A DNA stretch of 64,000 nucleotides from Bombyx mori (GCF_030269925.1 NC_085133.1:82001-146000); one strand, 5' to 3'. Positions 1-63,090 are shown, numbered from the stretch's first letter. Numbers and translations are program-made. Notes: generated by a model not told the origin, from the sequence alone.

Positions 1-43
1 GACGCACAGTGTAGCGCGGATAGAATGACCGTTTCATACTGAC

Positions 44-49205
<49,162 letters not shown>

Positions 49206-50470
49206 CGTGCATCACAAGTACACTCTCAACACTCTTGTCACACACTCTTTTGGTTATAATTGTCTATTAGAAACACTGTGATGATAATCCAGCACTATTT
49301 GCACACAGCTACTATCTGAGAGCTCAGTATAATTGAGTGAGGCGGTAGATGGCGCTAGCGGTTAGCTAAAGTCCGCGGTTCAGTTCTGTTCGTTGCGTGC
49401 TCTGCTAGAACCAGTCTAGACTGTTGATTATAGAATTATACACGAGTATTTTTGTATGAAATTTTGTTTTTAGTCTATTTGAGTGTCACATTGTGTCGAC
49501 ACAAAAGTGTTTCAGGGTTTTTTTCGTATTTTCTGATTTAGTTTCACCATTTTCGTACCTGAAACAATTCATTTAATTAATTAGATTCGGTTCGTCTTCC
49601 TGTCGAAACAGTAATCGTAGCAGCAGAAGCGTGGAGCAGACTCCAGAAGAGATTATTGTACTTTTGATAGTTTTGTAGTTGAAATAAATCAATGAAATGT
49701 AGCAGCGAGGGCTCCGTACTAAGCAAAGTCCTCAAGTGGCTGCCGGCGCGCGCGGTCACACACGAGTCTATCGACAGTCTTTGCTCGTTCTCGATATCTA
49801 TTTTGGTCGAAAATTACAAACAAAAAAATATTTTTAATGAATATTGGTAAACGTCAAAATCTATTGATACAAAATATAAAAATTGGTAAACAGCTAGAAA
49901 AAATGGGCTTAAGAAATCGCACAAACAGACAGACAGATAACCATTTGAGTTTAAAATCCGTTTACTTTTGCAAGACTTTGTGATTTTAGAATTGCGATAT
50001 CCTACTTTTTGTTAATACTGACCCACACACTCGTACTATTACAATATTTTTAGTCAGGTTCGAGGTTGAGTCAACGAGAGTCAGCTCTTGTTTCTTGCAC
50101 GTGTCCTAATGTCCTAACTACAATGTAGGTATGTACATAAATATAACCGAGAAACAATGATAACAGGAGTTCACAGAATTTACATGAAAGTAAGTAAAAC
50201 AAGATAAAACTTAGCACAAATATAAATCAAAGCTCGCTTCCGTTTTACAAATAAAATGTGTAGAGCATATATTGTAGAGCCACGAGCCGCGCTCCGCCGG
50301 CCGCAGCCATTGTTCGCGCCGCCGCCGCAGAGCCACGAACCGACCGTGGACCCGCCGGGTCCTATATGTGGAGCGTCGCAATTATGTCATTACATGCTAA
50401 TTTAAGAGATCTTATGAAGGTGTCCTGTGCGAGAGTGTGTTCAAGTTCAAGATAAGGCTTTAGTGAGGGA

Positions 50471-50545
50471 CTACTGGTGGCCCGGAGGCCTTTCCAGTGT
50501 CACCAGGACAGGTGGGCGAAGTGGAAAGGCTCCGCCAAGAGGGGA
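50471..50545 (-). mobile_element. 3'-end fragment of the jockey-type LINE
   Basis: It reads ctactggtggcccggaggcc, then ccagtgtcaccaggacaggt and ggcgaagtggaaaggctccg, the first 75 bp of the 3' UTR of the element at 31301. It is a very short truncated copy. Confidence 0.75.
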
Positions 50546-51334
50546 CAGGAACCCTTAGCTAACACAGTATACACACTCCCTTGTGAATTGGTGAAAATCA
50601 AATGTAGCCTTTGTCACATGTGAACATATAATCCCCGCATGTACCACATCCAGGATCAGAGTACATTTTATAGTTGATGGAGTGGTCGCTCCGGCCGTAG
50701 CCTCCACCGAGCTGCATGACCCGCGCACTGCAAGTGACGCTGACGCTAACGCTGACTTGTTTATTTACGTGAGGGAGCGGTGTGCTGCTGCCTGGGAATT
50801 TCCGATTTTGTACAGTGATTACTTACCATCAGGTAGTCCGTTGGCTCACCTGCCATACTGTACAGTGTTTGTTTCCCTCTAATGCACTAATGAACTGTAT
50901 ACTACTAAATGCCACTGAGTGTCAGAGAGTGCCAGTGCTGGGGCTACGAACTGAATATACCTACATTATGATGACTTTCAATACTTTTATTGCCATCGTA
51001 AATAATTTATTAAAAATTCTGCATCTCTGTGTGCGTCGACACTTGTGTGTATGTGTGAGACAATGAGTCGTCTGCAGAGGCACGACTCAAGGCTGTGGGA
51101 ATAATTCGACAATACACGTACAACCGCACGTGATATTCGAGTCCGAAGATATGTCTCGGGGCAATTTTGTGATAAGTTTTTTTAATACATTATGACAGGC
51201 ACAAGATTTACTGCTCATTTAAGTTTAAGCGCCATCCCGGGCGCACATAATCTGCATCTTGACGTGAATATCACCGAATACCATTTTTACCAATTACCAT
51301 TTACCAGTTTTGGCTTACCATTTACCAGTTGGCT

Positions 51335-51418
51335 GATATTTCTAAAGCCCATGAGCGACGGTAACCACTCACCATCAGGTGGGGCGTGTGATCGTCTGCC
51401 TACAGAGGCAATAAATAA
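51335..51418 (+). mobile_element. SINE-like 3' end fragment
   Basis: It reads cccatgagcgacggtaacca, ctcaccatcaggtggggcgt, gatcgtctgcctacagaggc and aataaataaaata. It is the same family as the insertion at 38022 in opposite orientation. Confidence 0.65.
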
Positions 51419-52084
51419 AATACCAAAACCCATAGACTTTAAACCTGTATTTCAATGGACTTGACACGTCCTTCCACGTTGACGTTCATCGACAGATAGG
51501 CAGACAGGCAGATAAGCAGTGTTGCATGCACAGGGCCGCGTATACGAGACAAGAACAAATACGCTCTGACCACGAACACTAAACGGCCGACCAAGAATCG
51601 ATCCCCGGTCCCTATGCTCCGTCCAAAGCTTAAGCATGTCACACGAAACGTCTCTCAGTGCATCGTTGAGAATTGTTCCTCGTGAGTTTAATATTTGCGA
51701 GTCAGTAGTTATAGCGCTGTACGGACACGGCATCTATCTCCAGACACATCTCCGCGTTGTCGACCCTACTGTATCCGATATTCCCATACACGGACACAGT
51801 AAAACACACATTTAAATAAACACACATATACATTTCAGTATAATTTGGGATCCATTGTCGCCTTTTTAACAAATTTATCCACAAAAAAATGTTTAATAAA
51901 AATTCTAATTTAATTTGTTCTTCATATTTTCATAAGATTAACTCCGTCCCCTGGTATGTTCGCAAAAAATGTCTTTTACGGACCTTGAATTAGCTACATA
52001 TTGTGTTTAGTGGAACTTAATCAAGAGATAATGGAAGGGACTGTACTTGAGCGCCGCGCTGCTGGGTCAAGGACCATATCGTGT

Positions 52085-52144
52085 GTGATGCCGCAAGATG
52101 CCGCGATGTGCCGCGAAGTGCCGCGTGGTGCTGTATGGTGCGGA
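52085..52144. repeat. 10-bp tandem repeat, six units
   Basis: Units gtgatgccgc, aagatgccgc, gatgtgccgc, gaagtgccgc, gtggtgctgt, atggtgcgga. The conserved core is tgccgc. The last two units are more diverged. Confidence 0.85.
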
Positions 52145-55100
52145 TGCACTACTGTAACAACTCAGTGACAGCGGCCTTCACCGAACATATCTCTTCACAA
52201 AGTAAACGATTATTGGGAAACGTATTTTAAATGACTTGTGTTAAGTTTTTGTCGAATATGTGAAACAGACCTTAAATAATGTATTAGGTGTTAATCCGAA
52301 CATCATGGTATCTGATTATACGAACGGATGGCCCGTGGGAACACATTACCTGCTTTAAAACAATGTACAAATGATTTGAAAATAATAATATGTGTTCGAG
52401 AATAAAAACAAAACCGAGTGGCGGTGAGTGATCGTGCGAGGGACACCAACGAGATGTCTCGCTTAATGCAACCAGACTAGTTAACGGCCCACCTGATGAT
52501 AAACTAGATTTTTAGTTGCACTAGTAGAATGTGACGCTTGGAAGTATGACCTTAGGCGGGTGTCTGTTCCAATCGGTAGTGGCAGGTACTTGCACAAATA
52601 GAATTAACGAAAATTGCGACAAGCATTCCGCGGCCCCGCGATGGTATTCCATCGGACCTATGTATGCCCCTGAGCGCTCCTGTAGTCCAGGGAGGCCCAC
52701 GTTCACAGTCGTATCACGAGTAACTTCGTCTATTCGAGTTGCCAGTTCTTCTCAGGACGGAGGCTAGTTTTTGTGAATTGGCGGTAGTTCTTTTTGACCT
52801 TGAACAAGTATGTACTTTCATTTATGTTGAATTAATTTTTTTTTTTGATTTGATTTAATCTGGTTTGATTATCACACCAGTGCACCTCCGAGCTGACACA
52901 ATTACCATAGTCCACCATCACGTATGACCCACTTACAAAAACAGGTAATATTCTAAGTATTTGGTGTCCTATCAACTGGCGAGCTAAGTACTTCCTTGCT
53001 TGTGACTGTCAGTAATCATGAGGACGAGTCGCACGCCACCGGCGCCACCTGTCGAGCGTAATTAGTACCTCCCCGGGAACACTCCCTGAAGATACAGTTT
53101 TAGGTCGATCGCACAAGAGACGCGTGAATGAACACGAGAATACGACAACGGATGAGTGAGTGCGGAGTAGCGCGCGCCGCTCAGTACCACAAGCACATTT
53201 AGATTCATTCATCTGGTTATTGAATGCTCCTTACAGAATATTGAAATCGTGTTCAACTTCCCTTCGTAACGTATGTACCTACATACTTATATAAAAGCAG
53301 CGTGCCTCTACCTACATTAACATAAGCAATAACAATAAAAACAAATTTTCACACAAATAATTGAGTTTTCTAAAAAAAATCTCAATTTCCCAACCGCCCC
53401 CCAATTACCGGCGGAGTGTGACGACTGATCGAGTAAAACACTAAAAATGACTTATTTGTAAACAACGGCTATTTTCCGGTAGATTGGGCTCGCGGGGCCG
53501 CGCTGCGACAACCTCTCACCCCTACCACGGACCGCACTCCCGGCTCCTCCGTCCTAATATAACATAATAATAATAACACGAGTAGGTATACGCCGTTTCA
53601 TCTACGCGTCTCAATCATTACAATCCTGAAAACTACAAGAGGCTCAGCTTATTTATTATTGCTTCAACCTATTTATTATTTATCAGCTATTTATTACACG
53701 CCTAGACGAGAAAAAATAAAGCAGTTTTGTAAAAATATAATGTACCGGTTTCAAAAGAAAACTACACACCAATTAATTATTGTTAGTTCATGTGAAATAA
53801 AATTTGCAGTTTTGGAGGTCCTTTTTAAAAAAAAGGCAGGACGTCCTGTCCAGTTTTCAACAATAAATTAAACTTGGTTGGAGTTAAACTTATCGACTTC
53901 CATGTTTGTAGCTTTTAACCTCACAACATTCCAATGCATCCTCACTATCTGTAGTATCGCAACGCACAGCGTAGGTACAATAAGTAATGCCGCTCCGTTC
54001 GTGAGACCAATGGTAAGGGTTACCGCGATTAGAGCGATAATTATAACAATTTGCTCTATGTGTGTGTGCGTGTGTGTGCACTTGTGAGCAGCAGTGAGCG
54101 CCACCGCCCCACCGGATTCCGATGGCGCGGTGCTGTCGTGCGTGTGAAGGGGTATCCGTCGTTTAAGCTTCAAATAAATTAACATTTAATTATTTACATT
54201 TTGTTTATTGCCGATCGCGCCGCGCTGCTTCACGGTCTAACGTTCGAGTAAGTATACCTGTTGGTTATTTTGACTCTCTGATTTTCGACAAGTGGACCGA
54301 AGTGAAAGCGATCGGATTAACACTCAACAACCACCGAAGTCTGTAGCTGCGGGTCCTCACGAGTCGGTGTTGTCGTTCTGTCTGCTCCGGCCGCAAAGTT
54401 ATTGTACGTAAGAGGGCATTCGCTGTTCCCAAGCAATACAGACACAAATTAATGTCTCAATTCAATTCATTTGGCGGTGTTCACGTGTCGTGAGCTGTTT
54501 GCTATTTGAACTAGACCACTATTAAGTAAATCTATTTAATACAATGGATGACGTAACGGCCGGTCGACTGTAAGTGCGCAGTGAGAGCATTTTCCTTTCA
54601 AGTTCAGTGGCACGCGGCGACCGGGCAGGCGTGGGAGCGCCGCTGGGAACTAGACTAGTCTACTACATTGTGTTTGTGGCTTCTTGTAACATCATTTGCC
54701 TGCTTATGTAACGCTTCCTTATGTAATTAAACAAGTTTTAAGTAGATTCGTGATAGGAATCTTTACCTAGGCTGAGGGCTTTAGCTGTGAGGGATACGAT
54801 TATCCTCCGCAAGGCGCCGCTCGCTCGCACAGTACAAAGCTATATAAAAAACCTAAAATATGAGCAAGGCACAGTGCGTTGTGGAATGAAACTGCGTTGT
54901 CTGTAACAATAGCTAACAATAGCTAACAATAGGTGTTACATAGATGTAGATAGAGGTGTCGGCAAGGTCATGACGTCACCGACCCGAACGCGCCGCCGCG
55001 GACGACACTATGCCGCAGTGGATCAAGCAGCCGTCGCCTCACTATAGTGTCGGTCGAGGGCCACCCCCGAGATACGCCCTCAGTCGTGTCTCGAGAGTTC

Positions 55101-55396
55101 TCCTCGTCACAAACAACAGTCCTCGACGTCGCGTGTTCTTCTCTAGGACCTCCTCAACGGAACCGTTCAAGTCGTCGGCTAGTGACGACAAGTACGCACG
55201 CGTTACTGCTGTATGCTCATCTGCAGTAGTAGTACAGAGTGACCTCGTGTGTCAAAGTGACGGCGTCCAAAGTTGATGTCCGCGTGCCCCGGTCACCGAG
55301 ACCGTCTTCAATACAATATGCATTCGGTATGCAATCGATTGATGTTGTAATCTTAACATTTATAAGAAATAGTAGAATACACGATATTTATTAATT

Positions 55397-55847
55397 ACTA
55401 GCCGCACTCGCCCGCTTCGCTGGGCATTTAAAATTAACATTATCGACGCTTGAAAGGCAAACGTGACTAAGCGACAATAACTGCTTTGTACATAAATTAT
55501 AGGCAATAATCATATTCGATAGGCAAAAAAAAAATATTTCTAGATCTATTAAAATCATTTCAATCCTACAGCTAGTAGCTAGATTCTACTACAGCTAGAT
55601 TCGTTAAAATATTTTTGTTTTCAGGTATTTCAACTTTAAATTAGTCTACTGTAAAGTTTGCCTTTCAAGCGTCGTTATTATTTATTGTCATTATTATTAG
55701 GGAGTCCAACACTCATATAAATATTAGCCTATCCATTAACTATATGTATTATCTACATGGATACCAAGCTTCAAGTCAATCAGATGCATGGCTCAGTAGT
55801 TATAACGGAACATCCTTAAAAACCACTGTAGATTTATATAGTATAGA
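55397..55847 (-). mobile_element. Complete 451-bp non-autonomous Helitron
   Basis: On the minus strand it starts TCTATACTATATAAATC at 55847, preceded by A. It ends at 55397 with a hairpin (gcccagcgaagcgggc), gagtgcggctagt, and T before the next A. The 5' TC, 3' hairpin, CTAGT end and insertion without duplication are standard Helitron features. Internal sequence has no ORF, so it depends on helicase supplied elsewhere. Confidence 0.85.
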
Positions 55848-56618
55848 TTATTATTTACATATTATTATTTACTATCAAAACGTAAGAGGGTAAGTGTGTA
55901 GTTCGTGTTGTACCGAGCGCCTTATAATTGAAAACAATAAAACTTGGTTCCCTTTTACTTACTAGTTTTGCTACAAACACTAGGAACATGATTACAGTAG
56001 GTACTCAGGAAATGAGAATAGATATACTTTTTTAAATGTCTGTCTGTCTGCCTCTTTTTATAGCGCCGGCTGAGGACATGAGGCTCAGCAGAGCCGCGGA
56101 GTCCTAGATCCTCGAGAGTGGCAAGGTGCGGGTTGTGCAGAATTTTATTAATCACCTTTATATCGTCAGCTTTAATTTTGTAATTTTTTATTTGATAAGG
56201 TGCTTTTTTTCTTTCTTTGTTTTTGGAAATAAAATGGGCTTATTATTATTATTATAGTGTATTAAATACTGCCACTTATTATTATTATTATTATATATTG
56301 TCAGCTCTGTACTTACATGTCGTCGCTTCGTCTGCGGTGCGTTGACAAGTTACAAGTACTCGTGCAATGATAAAACAAAAAGCCGGTAAGAGCGGTTAAG
56401 TTGAGTCGATAACGTAAAGTTAGGGTCAAGTTAACGGCGGCGGTTACATTTCTAACCGTTTTTATTGTTCAGACAATTATCTTCGCGCATGTTGCTTGTG
56501 GGCTGCGGGGTGGATACAGTTGATTAAATATATATTTGTATTTGTACAGTTCCCGCGTCGCGGCCGAGCTTGTGGGATACTTTAGGACTGAGTTGTGTTG
56601 CGAATAGGTAAAAAAAAA

Positions 56619-57026
56619 TTTATTACCTAGATTGGTGGACGAACTCACATCCCCACCGGTGCCCATAGACATCTATAACGTAGATGCTGCCACCACCTTG
56701 AGATATAAGTTCTAAGGTCTCGGTATAGTTACGGCTGGCCCACCCTACAAACGCATTATTGCTTCACGGCAAAAACAAGCAAGGCGGTGGTACCTACCCG
56801 CGCGGACTCTTAAGAGGTCCTACCACCAGTAATTACGCAAATTATAATTTTGCGGGTTTGATTTTTATTACACGATGTTATTCCTTCAACCTGGAAATCA
56901 ATCGTGAACATTTGTTGAGTACGTATTTCATTAGAAAAATTGGTACCCGCCTGCGGGATTCGAACACCGGTGCATCGCTAGATACGAATGAACGGGATGT
57001 CTTATTCTTTAGCCCATGACGACTTC
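56619..57026 (-). mobile_element. Near full-length Bm1-type SINE
   Basis: About 410 bp from the T-rich 3' side (attacctagattggtggacg) through the shared body to the tRNA-derived head (minus: A box near 57000-57020, B box ggtgttcgaatc near 56955). It gives the uninterrupted arrangement used to prove the LINE insertion at 31300/36469. Decayed at many positions. Confidence 0.9.
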
Positions 57027-57395
57027 ACGGACTTGTACGGATGAGCTCGCGACACATCTAGTATTAAGTCGTTCCGTAATGTCATGCTGCTGTTCCTCCG
57101 CTTAAATAAGAGCAATTGAGTAGTCTGAGCGAGGACAGGTGGGGTGCATACGCGCGGACCCCATATTGAGCACTGTGCTGCCCCGTACCGAGCAAGTGTT
57201 AAATATGTAGTCACGTATGGCACCTGCCTGTCGAATTGAGCTTAGCAACAATATGGCGTTAATGATGCCCATGGGCGACGGTAATTTCTTAGTAGCGTCG
57301 ATTGATTGCTCTGTGTGCTCGGCCGGGTCGGTACACCCAGCCGCGAGGCACCTCAGAGACAGGCTCTGGGAGGTGACCGCGTCCGCGTCAGTGTG

Positions 57396-57742
57396 CTTTT
57401 TTTTCCCTACCTAAGTCGATAGCCTTGAGAGGCTATTTCAGCGTAACCTTAACTAGTTGGTGAGCTCACGGGGCTCAAACCTGATGACGTTGCTAACACG
57501 AACCCTAGCAAGAGCAGTGCTTCGCAGAATCTACCACCGGATCGGAAACGCGACCTACTGAGAAAATCCGTCGAGGAACTCAGTGTGCTGTGTCTGTGGG
57601 TTAATTGAACGATGACCGGTGCTTGAGGTACCTAAAAGCACCGTTAGTGGATCGGGAGGATCCGAAATGACGTGTTTGGGGCGACGTCGACTGCTTTCCA
57701 TTCTGTCCGCAGGATCGGGAATGAGTCGGTCTGCAGCGACGT
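57396..57742 (-). mobile_element. LINE 3'-end copy, family X
   Basis: T run at 57399-57406, then gatagccttgagaggctatt, gtgagctcacggggctcaaa, gcagtgcttcgcagaatcta, ccgttagtggatcgggagga, gcgacgtcgactgctttcca. Same block order as the copy at 23630, which lies in the other orientation. Confidence 0.75.
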
Positions 57743-58231
57743 CACCGCTCTACCAGCCAGCAGTCATCGACCCCGAGTGTGCATTACAATCAATTGTAAT
57801 ACAATGACACAAAAAATCTAATTGTTATTGAATCATTAACGGAATGATTAGCGAACATTTTCCTTGTTGAGGCTTTTTGTATCGCTGCTCGATACACGAT
57901 CACGCGATAGTAAGGTCGCCTGGAGACCAGCGTCTAGGATCGGGTCTGTGTTAGTCAATGAGCGCTGTTGTTCAGATCGTAAGCAGCTCGGGGATATGGC
58001 GGTTGCCTTTTTATTGTTTTAATGACGTCTGGGTCGCCGGTTCGAGACTGAGCAGGTGCCGGAGCTGACACCACAGACGTCTGTGCGTCGACCAGTGGTG
58101 TTGTGACGATAGATAACTTTACGAATTTATATGTTTGGCAGAATGCTTTATATTTATTATATTTGAATTGATATTAACATAAACAATGAGATGATCTAAG
58201 CGGAACATGTTTCAGCGTAAGAAGTCGTTGA

Positions 58232-58522
58232 AGTCGCCGTGGCCTAAAGGATAAGACGTCCGGTGCATTCGTGTTGAGCGATGCAGTGCAGAGATGCAGA
58301 GCGATGAGTCCGCGCGGGTAGGTACCCTGCCTATTTCTGCCGTGAAGCAGTAATGCGTTTCGGTTTGAAGGGTGGGGCAGTCGTTGTAACTATACTGAGA
58401 TCTTAGAACGTATAACTCAAGGTGGGTGGCGCAATTTACGTTGTAGATGTCTATGAGCTCCAGTAACACTTAACACCAAGTGGGCTGTGAAATCGTCTAC
58501 CCATCTAAGCAATAAAAAAAAA
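58232..58522 (+). mobile_element. Bm1-type SINE with internal deletion
   Basis: The head gccgtggcctaaaggataag (A box) is followed by a shortened B-box region, then tacctgcctatttctgccgtg-like body sequence, cggtttgaagggtggggcag, aactcaaggtgggtggcgca and an A run at 58512-58520. The segment between head and body is deleted relative to the copy at 56619. Confidence 0.85.
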
Positions 58523-59232
58523 GATAATAAAAACACGAAAATGTTAAAATTTTGCTAAACATAAATCCTTTCCAGAGACCTAAAACAGAAATACTTTCAT
58601 TGAAAAATTACAAAACATGAATGAAGCAGTCATCACTTATTATCAACCGTACCATCCTCGTGTTCCATTTCGCGTTTAAAATGATCGCTTACCGTCAATT
58701 AACGCGCTTGTCTAATCTTGTTGACATTTGTAGAAGTCTCACAATATTCCGCATTTAACACAAAGATAATAAAAAATAACAGAAGGGTCAATTAATTTAA
58801 GCAGAGTTTTGTCTCATTAATAAAGTCAGTTAGAAATCAGCCCCCGCGAGCAACCTGTCGGGGTGAAGGGTCGTTACCACCTGCAGGGCGCGGGGCGTGA
58901 GGTCGTGAGGTCGAGGGGCGGCGGGGTAACACCTGACGTAACGGAATCTTGCGCACGTGCCCGCACTGTCTCCGCGATCAGACTATCTGTGCTAGGGGTG
59001 AGCCCAATTATAATAAAGTTTCATATTCATGTTACTAAATAATGTTAACTGGAATTATAATTTACTGTTTTATATATTGAACAGTTTGAAATGTTTTATT
59101 CTCGAGACGGGACTTATTGAATGAAGTTAGTGGTACGCCCGTAGTACGACTAATGTATTGGTGACGCACAAACGAAACCTCCACAAGCCTCGTTTGAAGA
59201 AGGATATGTCACAGCGCTCGGGAAACACCGTG

Positions 59233-59500
59233 GTTTTTTTTCCTACTTATGCTGATAGCCTTGAGAGACTATATCAGCTTCGCCCTAACATGTAGGCGAG
59301 CTCACGGGGTTCAAACCGGAGTGGTGCTAACACTGACCCTAACAAGAGCAGTGCTTCGCAGAATCTACCACCGGATCGGAAACGCGACCCACTGAGAAGA
59401 TTCGGCGAGAAACTCAGTGGGCTGTGTCTGTGGGCTAATTCGCTCGTCGAGCCCTTCGTCGTAAGCGACGGATTCGGCGAGGACGATGACGGATCGTGGA
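59233..59500 (-). mobile_element. LINE 3'-end copy, family X
   Basis: T run at 59233-59240, then cttatgctgatagccttgag, gtgctaacactgaccctaac, ggatcggaaacgcgacccac and ccttcgtcgtaagcgacgga. It is the second minus-oriented copy, within 2 kb of the one at 57396. Confidence 0.75.
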
Positions 59501-60590
59501 GGGATCGTATTTCAAAGCTGTATGGTACGTGGCAAAAAAGATATCTGGAAACGCGCTGTGGATGTACGCAGTGGCTCCATGTAGTATGGATGAACTCTTC
59601 TACTCCGGTGCAATGGTAAAAACGAGATAATGGAATCATCTAAAACAGTTCCTCAGAGCCCTCCCCGTGAAACATACGGAACAAAATACAGAGAGAAGCG
59701 AGGTCCCTCTGCAGACCCAGAGGTTCCAAACGATTCGTGAGAATCGAACATCATGCTCAACACCTATTGTTTATGTATTCTGACTGCATCGTATTCTAAA
59801 GATTGCATGTACATATGTACTTATTGTAAAATACTAACTATTATGACAACAATAGCTATTACAATTGTAGTCTGTGCGTTTGTGGATGTCGATTTCTACA
59901 TTAACCGCTTAGACCGGACGTGGTGGCCAGTAATCATTCACACAAGTAGCTGTTCCCTAGGGACTCCAGCCCAGGCCGGTCATAAAGAACCAGTTCAATG
60001 AAGACATTGTTTCAGTGTGCTAACTGCGCTTCCTCTGCTCTGAGAATACCTACCGGAAAATCACTGAATGAAAACGTTACGCTCATAAACCTTTATAAAT
60101 TATCTATTAATAAGTGAAACATGCGATGTTATGCAAATATATGCGTTCCCACACACGTCACACACCTGTTACGTACATACGCTAGAGCATTTGCATATTT
60201 GTAACGCGACAACCCTGTCGCTCCGAGGAGCGGCCGGAGTGCGCGCTATTACTGGCACGACTGTACCGACTGGTGTAATGAGTACTCGACACTAGCGGGC
60301 GCGGCGTCCTGGTGTCTCCTGCAGCCGTCTCACCAGTATCCACCGTGGAGCAGTTCTGAGTTTGAATCGAGCCTCTTATCACGTAGCGCAATTGGGAGTT
60401 CAACATCAAACCTCAGCCGACTGAGGGTATTTGAATTGCTATCGAAGGCAGCTAAGTCTACAGGCCTTCTGATACTAGGCGGCTATGGATTTTAGTATTT
60501 TTATGGACGAACGCACTAATTCCGGGTTTTAAGAAAGAAATCAGTTCCGGACCGACTACCATATTTGATTATTTGTTGCTCCATGCGCCT

Positions 60591-60612
60591 GTGTGTGTGT
60601 GTGTGTGTGTGT
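60591..60612. repeat. (GT)11 microsatellite
   Basis: Eleven GT units directly against the T run of a Bm1 fragment. Confidence 0.95.
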
Positions 60613-60735
60613 TTTTTTTATATTGCTTAGATGTTTGGACGAACTCAAAGCCCACCTGGTGCTAAGTGGTTACTGGAGCCCATAGACATCTGCAACGTAA
60701 ATGCCGCCACCCATCTTGGATTTAAGATCTAAGGT
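60613..60735 (-). mobile_element. Bm1-type SINE 3' fragment
   Basis: T run, then ttgcttagatgtttggacga, gcccacctggtgctaagtgg, ggagcccatagacatctgca and the start of the body. The rest is lost. Confidence 0.85.
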
Positions 60736-63090
60736 TAAGTCTAAGCTACAACTCATATACTGAGTGCCCAAGAACTTGAGTCGAATGTCTCGAGATGGCG
60801 AGTGGCCCAAGAATGTACGAGTCCTCAGCGGCCGGCTGCGAGCATCGTCGCTGTCCACGAGCGATGCAGACCACTTTCCATTTCATGGACCGTAGATACG
60901 CTTGTTTTCGACAACAATCTAAGACTTGTAACGCGTGAGAACTGTAAATACGTTGAATATACGGTAAATCCACCATTTTATAGTATTTTTTATGAGTGTA
61001 AGGCGCAGGCGCAGGTGTGGCGCCGCGGCAGAGGTGACACTAAGTTTTTGCGCGATGCACGTCGGGGTCAGCCGAGGTCGTTCACCTTCTGCAAGGGCTA
61101 ATTATTACTACTGTAATTGTTAATCGTGACGTGTGTAACTTTCACATTTCATATCTTTACACGGTCTGGCGGGCCGGGGTGGACGGACCACCGACTGACC
61201 CCTGGCCCGCTTACTACTCCACGGACCATTACGGTAATTGGTTGCCGCCCAAAACATTCACGATGTCGCCATCTATCTTCAAACGTGAGATTGAAGACTC
61301 AAAACTTATAATAAGGAAAATAATAAACGCAAGATTGAACCATCAAAGTAAGATTTAATTATATGTAGTTTAATTGGATTGTAAATTATTTGTGAAATAA
61401 TGTTTTATTTATAATTTCTTAAGTTCATATAAATTAATTCAAAGCACAATGTTATCGTATGGCGGGAAAGATTCCAACGGTTTTCCAGCGCTCCCCATTT
61501 AAATTTCGAAAATTATTCAAATTGAATTAAACAAAAAAAGCGTAACGTATGAACACATGTTAGCAACATTCAAAACGTTTATAGGTTTTTTTTTAATTTG
61601 ACACGTGGATCTGCGTCGGCCGGAGCTCATTTCCTGTTATCAATTGCAGGTTCTGTGTCCTGTGTGCTTACGAATTACGTTTCATTTTACAATCATTATT
61701 TATTTCTATAGTCATTCATCTACAACTGATATTACTTCAGTTGGACCCGTGCACTGGACTTCCTACTGTAACACAATGTGACTATGTGTGATATATTGAC
61801 TAACTCAATTTCTTTTTTTTCCATAACTGTTCTGTATTGTTCTGTCTTCGTGAAACTTAGATCTTTCTTCTTTATTTAATAATATTGATGGTGTACTTCA
61901 GAATAACATACCACGACGTCCGACGGGCGTGGTGATGGACCTTGAAGGTTGGAGGCAACTCATTTCGGCTCATGGTTGTACAGAGACTGGTCCCATTCAA
62001 TTACTCCCAACAAGTGCTAGTCATAGTCGCGACATGCTCAACACTTGGTGATTATCTATACTGTTTATGTTGTCACTTATGTGAGTGGGCAACAGCACAG
62101 CCTGGGGTACAGCTAAGACTGTGTCTGGCTCTTGGGACTCTTCTTACAAGAGTGTAAATTAAGTGTTGTGATCGTATATTATGGCCATCAGTCCAAAATA
62201 TTTTCCAACGAGAGAATGACAATGTGACAATGTCAGTGCCACTGGCCGCTTAGCCGGACAGCGCCGGACATCGCGCCGGACGAATCGCCGTAATGTTGTA
62301 AACATTTGTCAAACTTAATTACAATCAAAAAACCTCCTACAAAAACTGAACAACCAACTAGGAAACAGACAATCTTCACACTTCCTTGAAATTGACAAAA
62401 AAGAAAACGCGCTTAAGGTAAATGTGCAGGCTATTTTCGACCTTGTCGTCTAAGGCATTATGTCTGCTAATAGTATAAATGCAAAGTTATTATTGTTGAA
62501 AACAGCTGATTTGAGGACACAAGTGGAATAAGAATCAGTAAGAATATGATATTATTTCAAACTAGATAAAGTGATTGTATTCTTAGTATTGTTACACTTC
62601 GGTTTGTAGAAGATTAAAACAAATTTTACATATTTATTAGCTTTGAGTGTTTAATGCTTCAACGAGAAAATGAGCAAGCAGTAACAGTATAAGCCGGGAC
62701 GAGTCACTGACAAACTGAATTTCTCTCATCAATCTTCATAACATTTCAGTCTTGTTAATACAAACAGAGCGAGCTACTCGTTGAAGTAAAAAATCCAATT
62801 AAAGCAGACATTAAAATGTTACTATTTCAAAAAGTCTAAGTTCACGGCTCACCGCACAAACTCCAAGAAAGTATTCCCCTCTAAAACAAAGTTGTGTTAC
62901 TGTTCTCTCATATCGAGGGCGAGGGTTGAGGGGCTGTTTTTGTACAAGTCACTGGACACCTGTTACTAAGGGAGGTTTAATGAACCTAAGACGTTAGAAT
63001 AATGTACGGTTTAATGTCCTTTACGAGGGGTTAAACTACTGGAATACATACTGTATAGGACATAAGTGGTAGGTATTTTAGTTGCACGCA

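Noticed and set aside
50300..50360. GC-rich patch with a short minus-strand ATG frame as a possible upstream exon or promoter
   Set aside because: The frame ends after about 18 codons and there is no donor in phase. The exon A ATG already has an in-frame stop just upstream.
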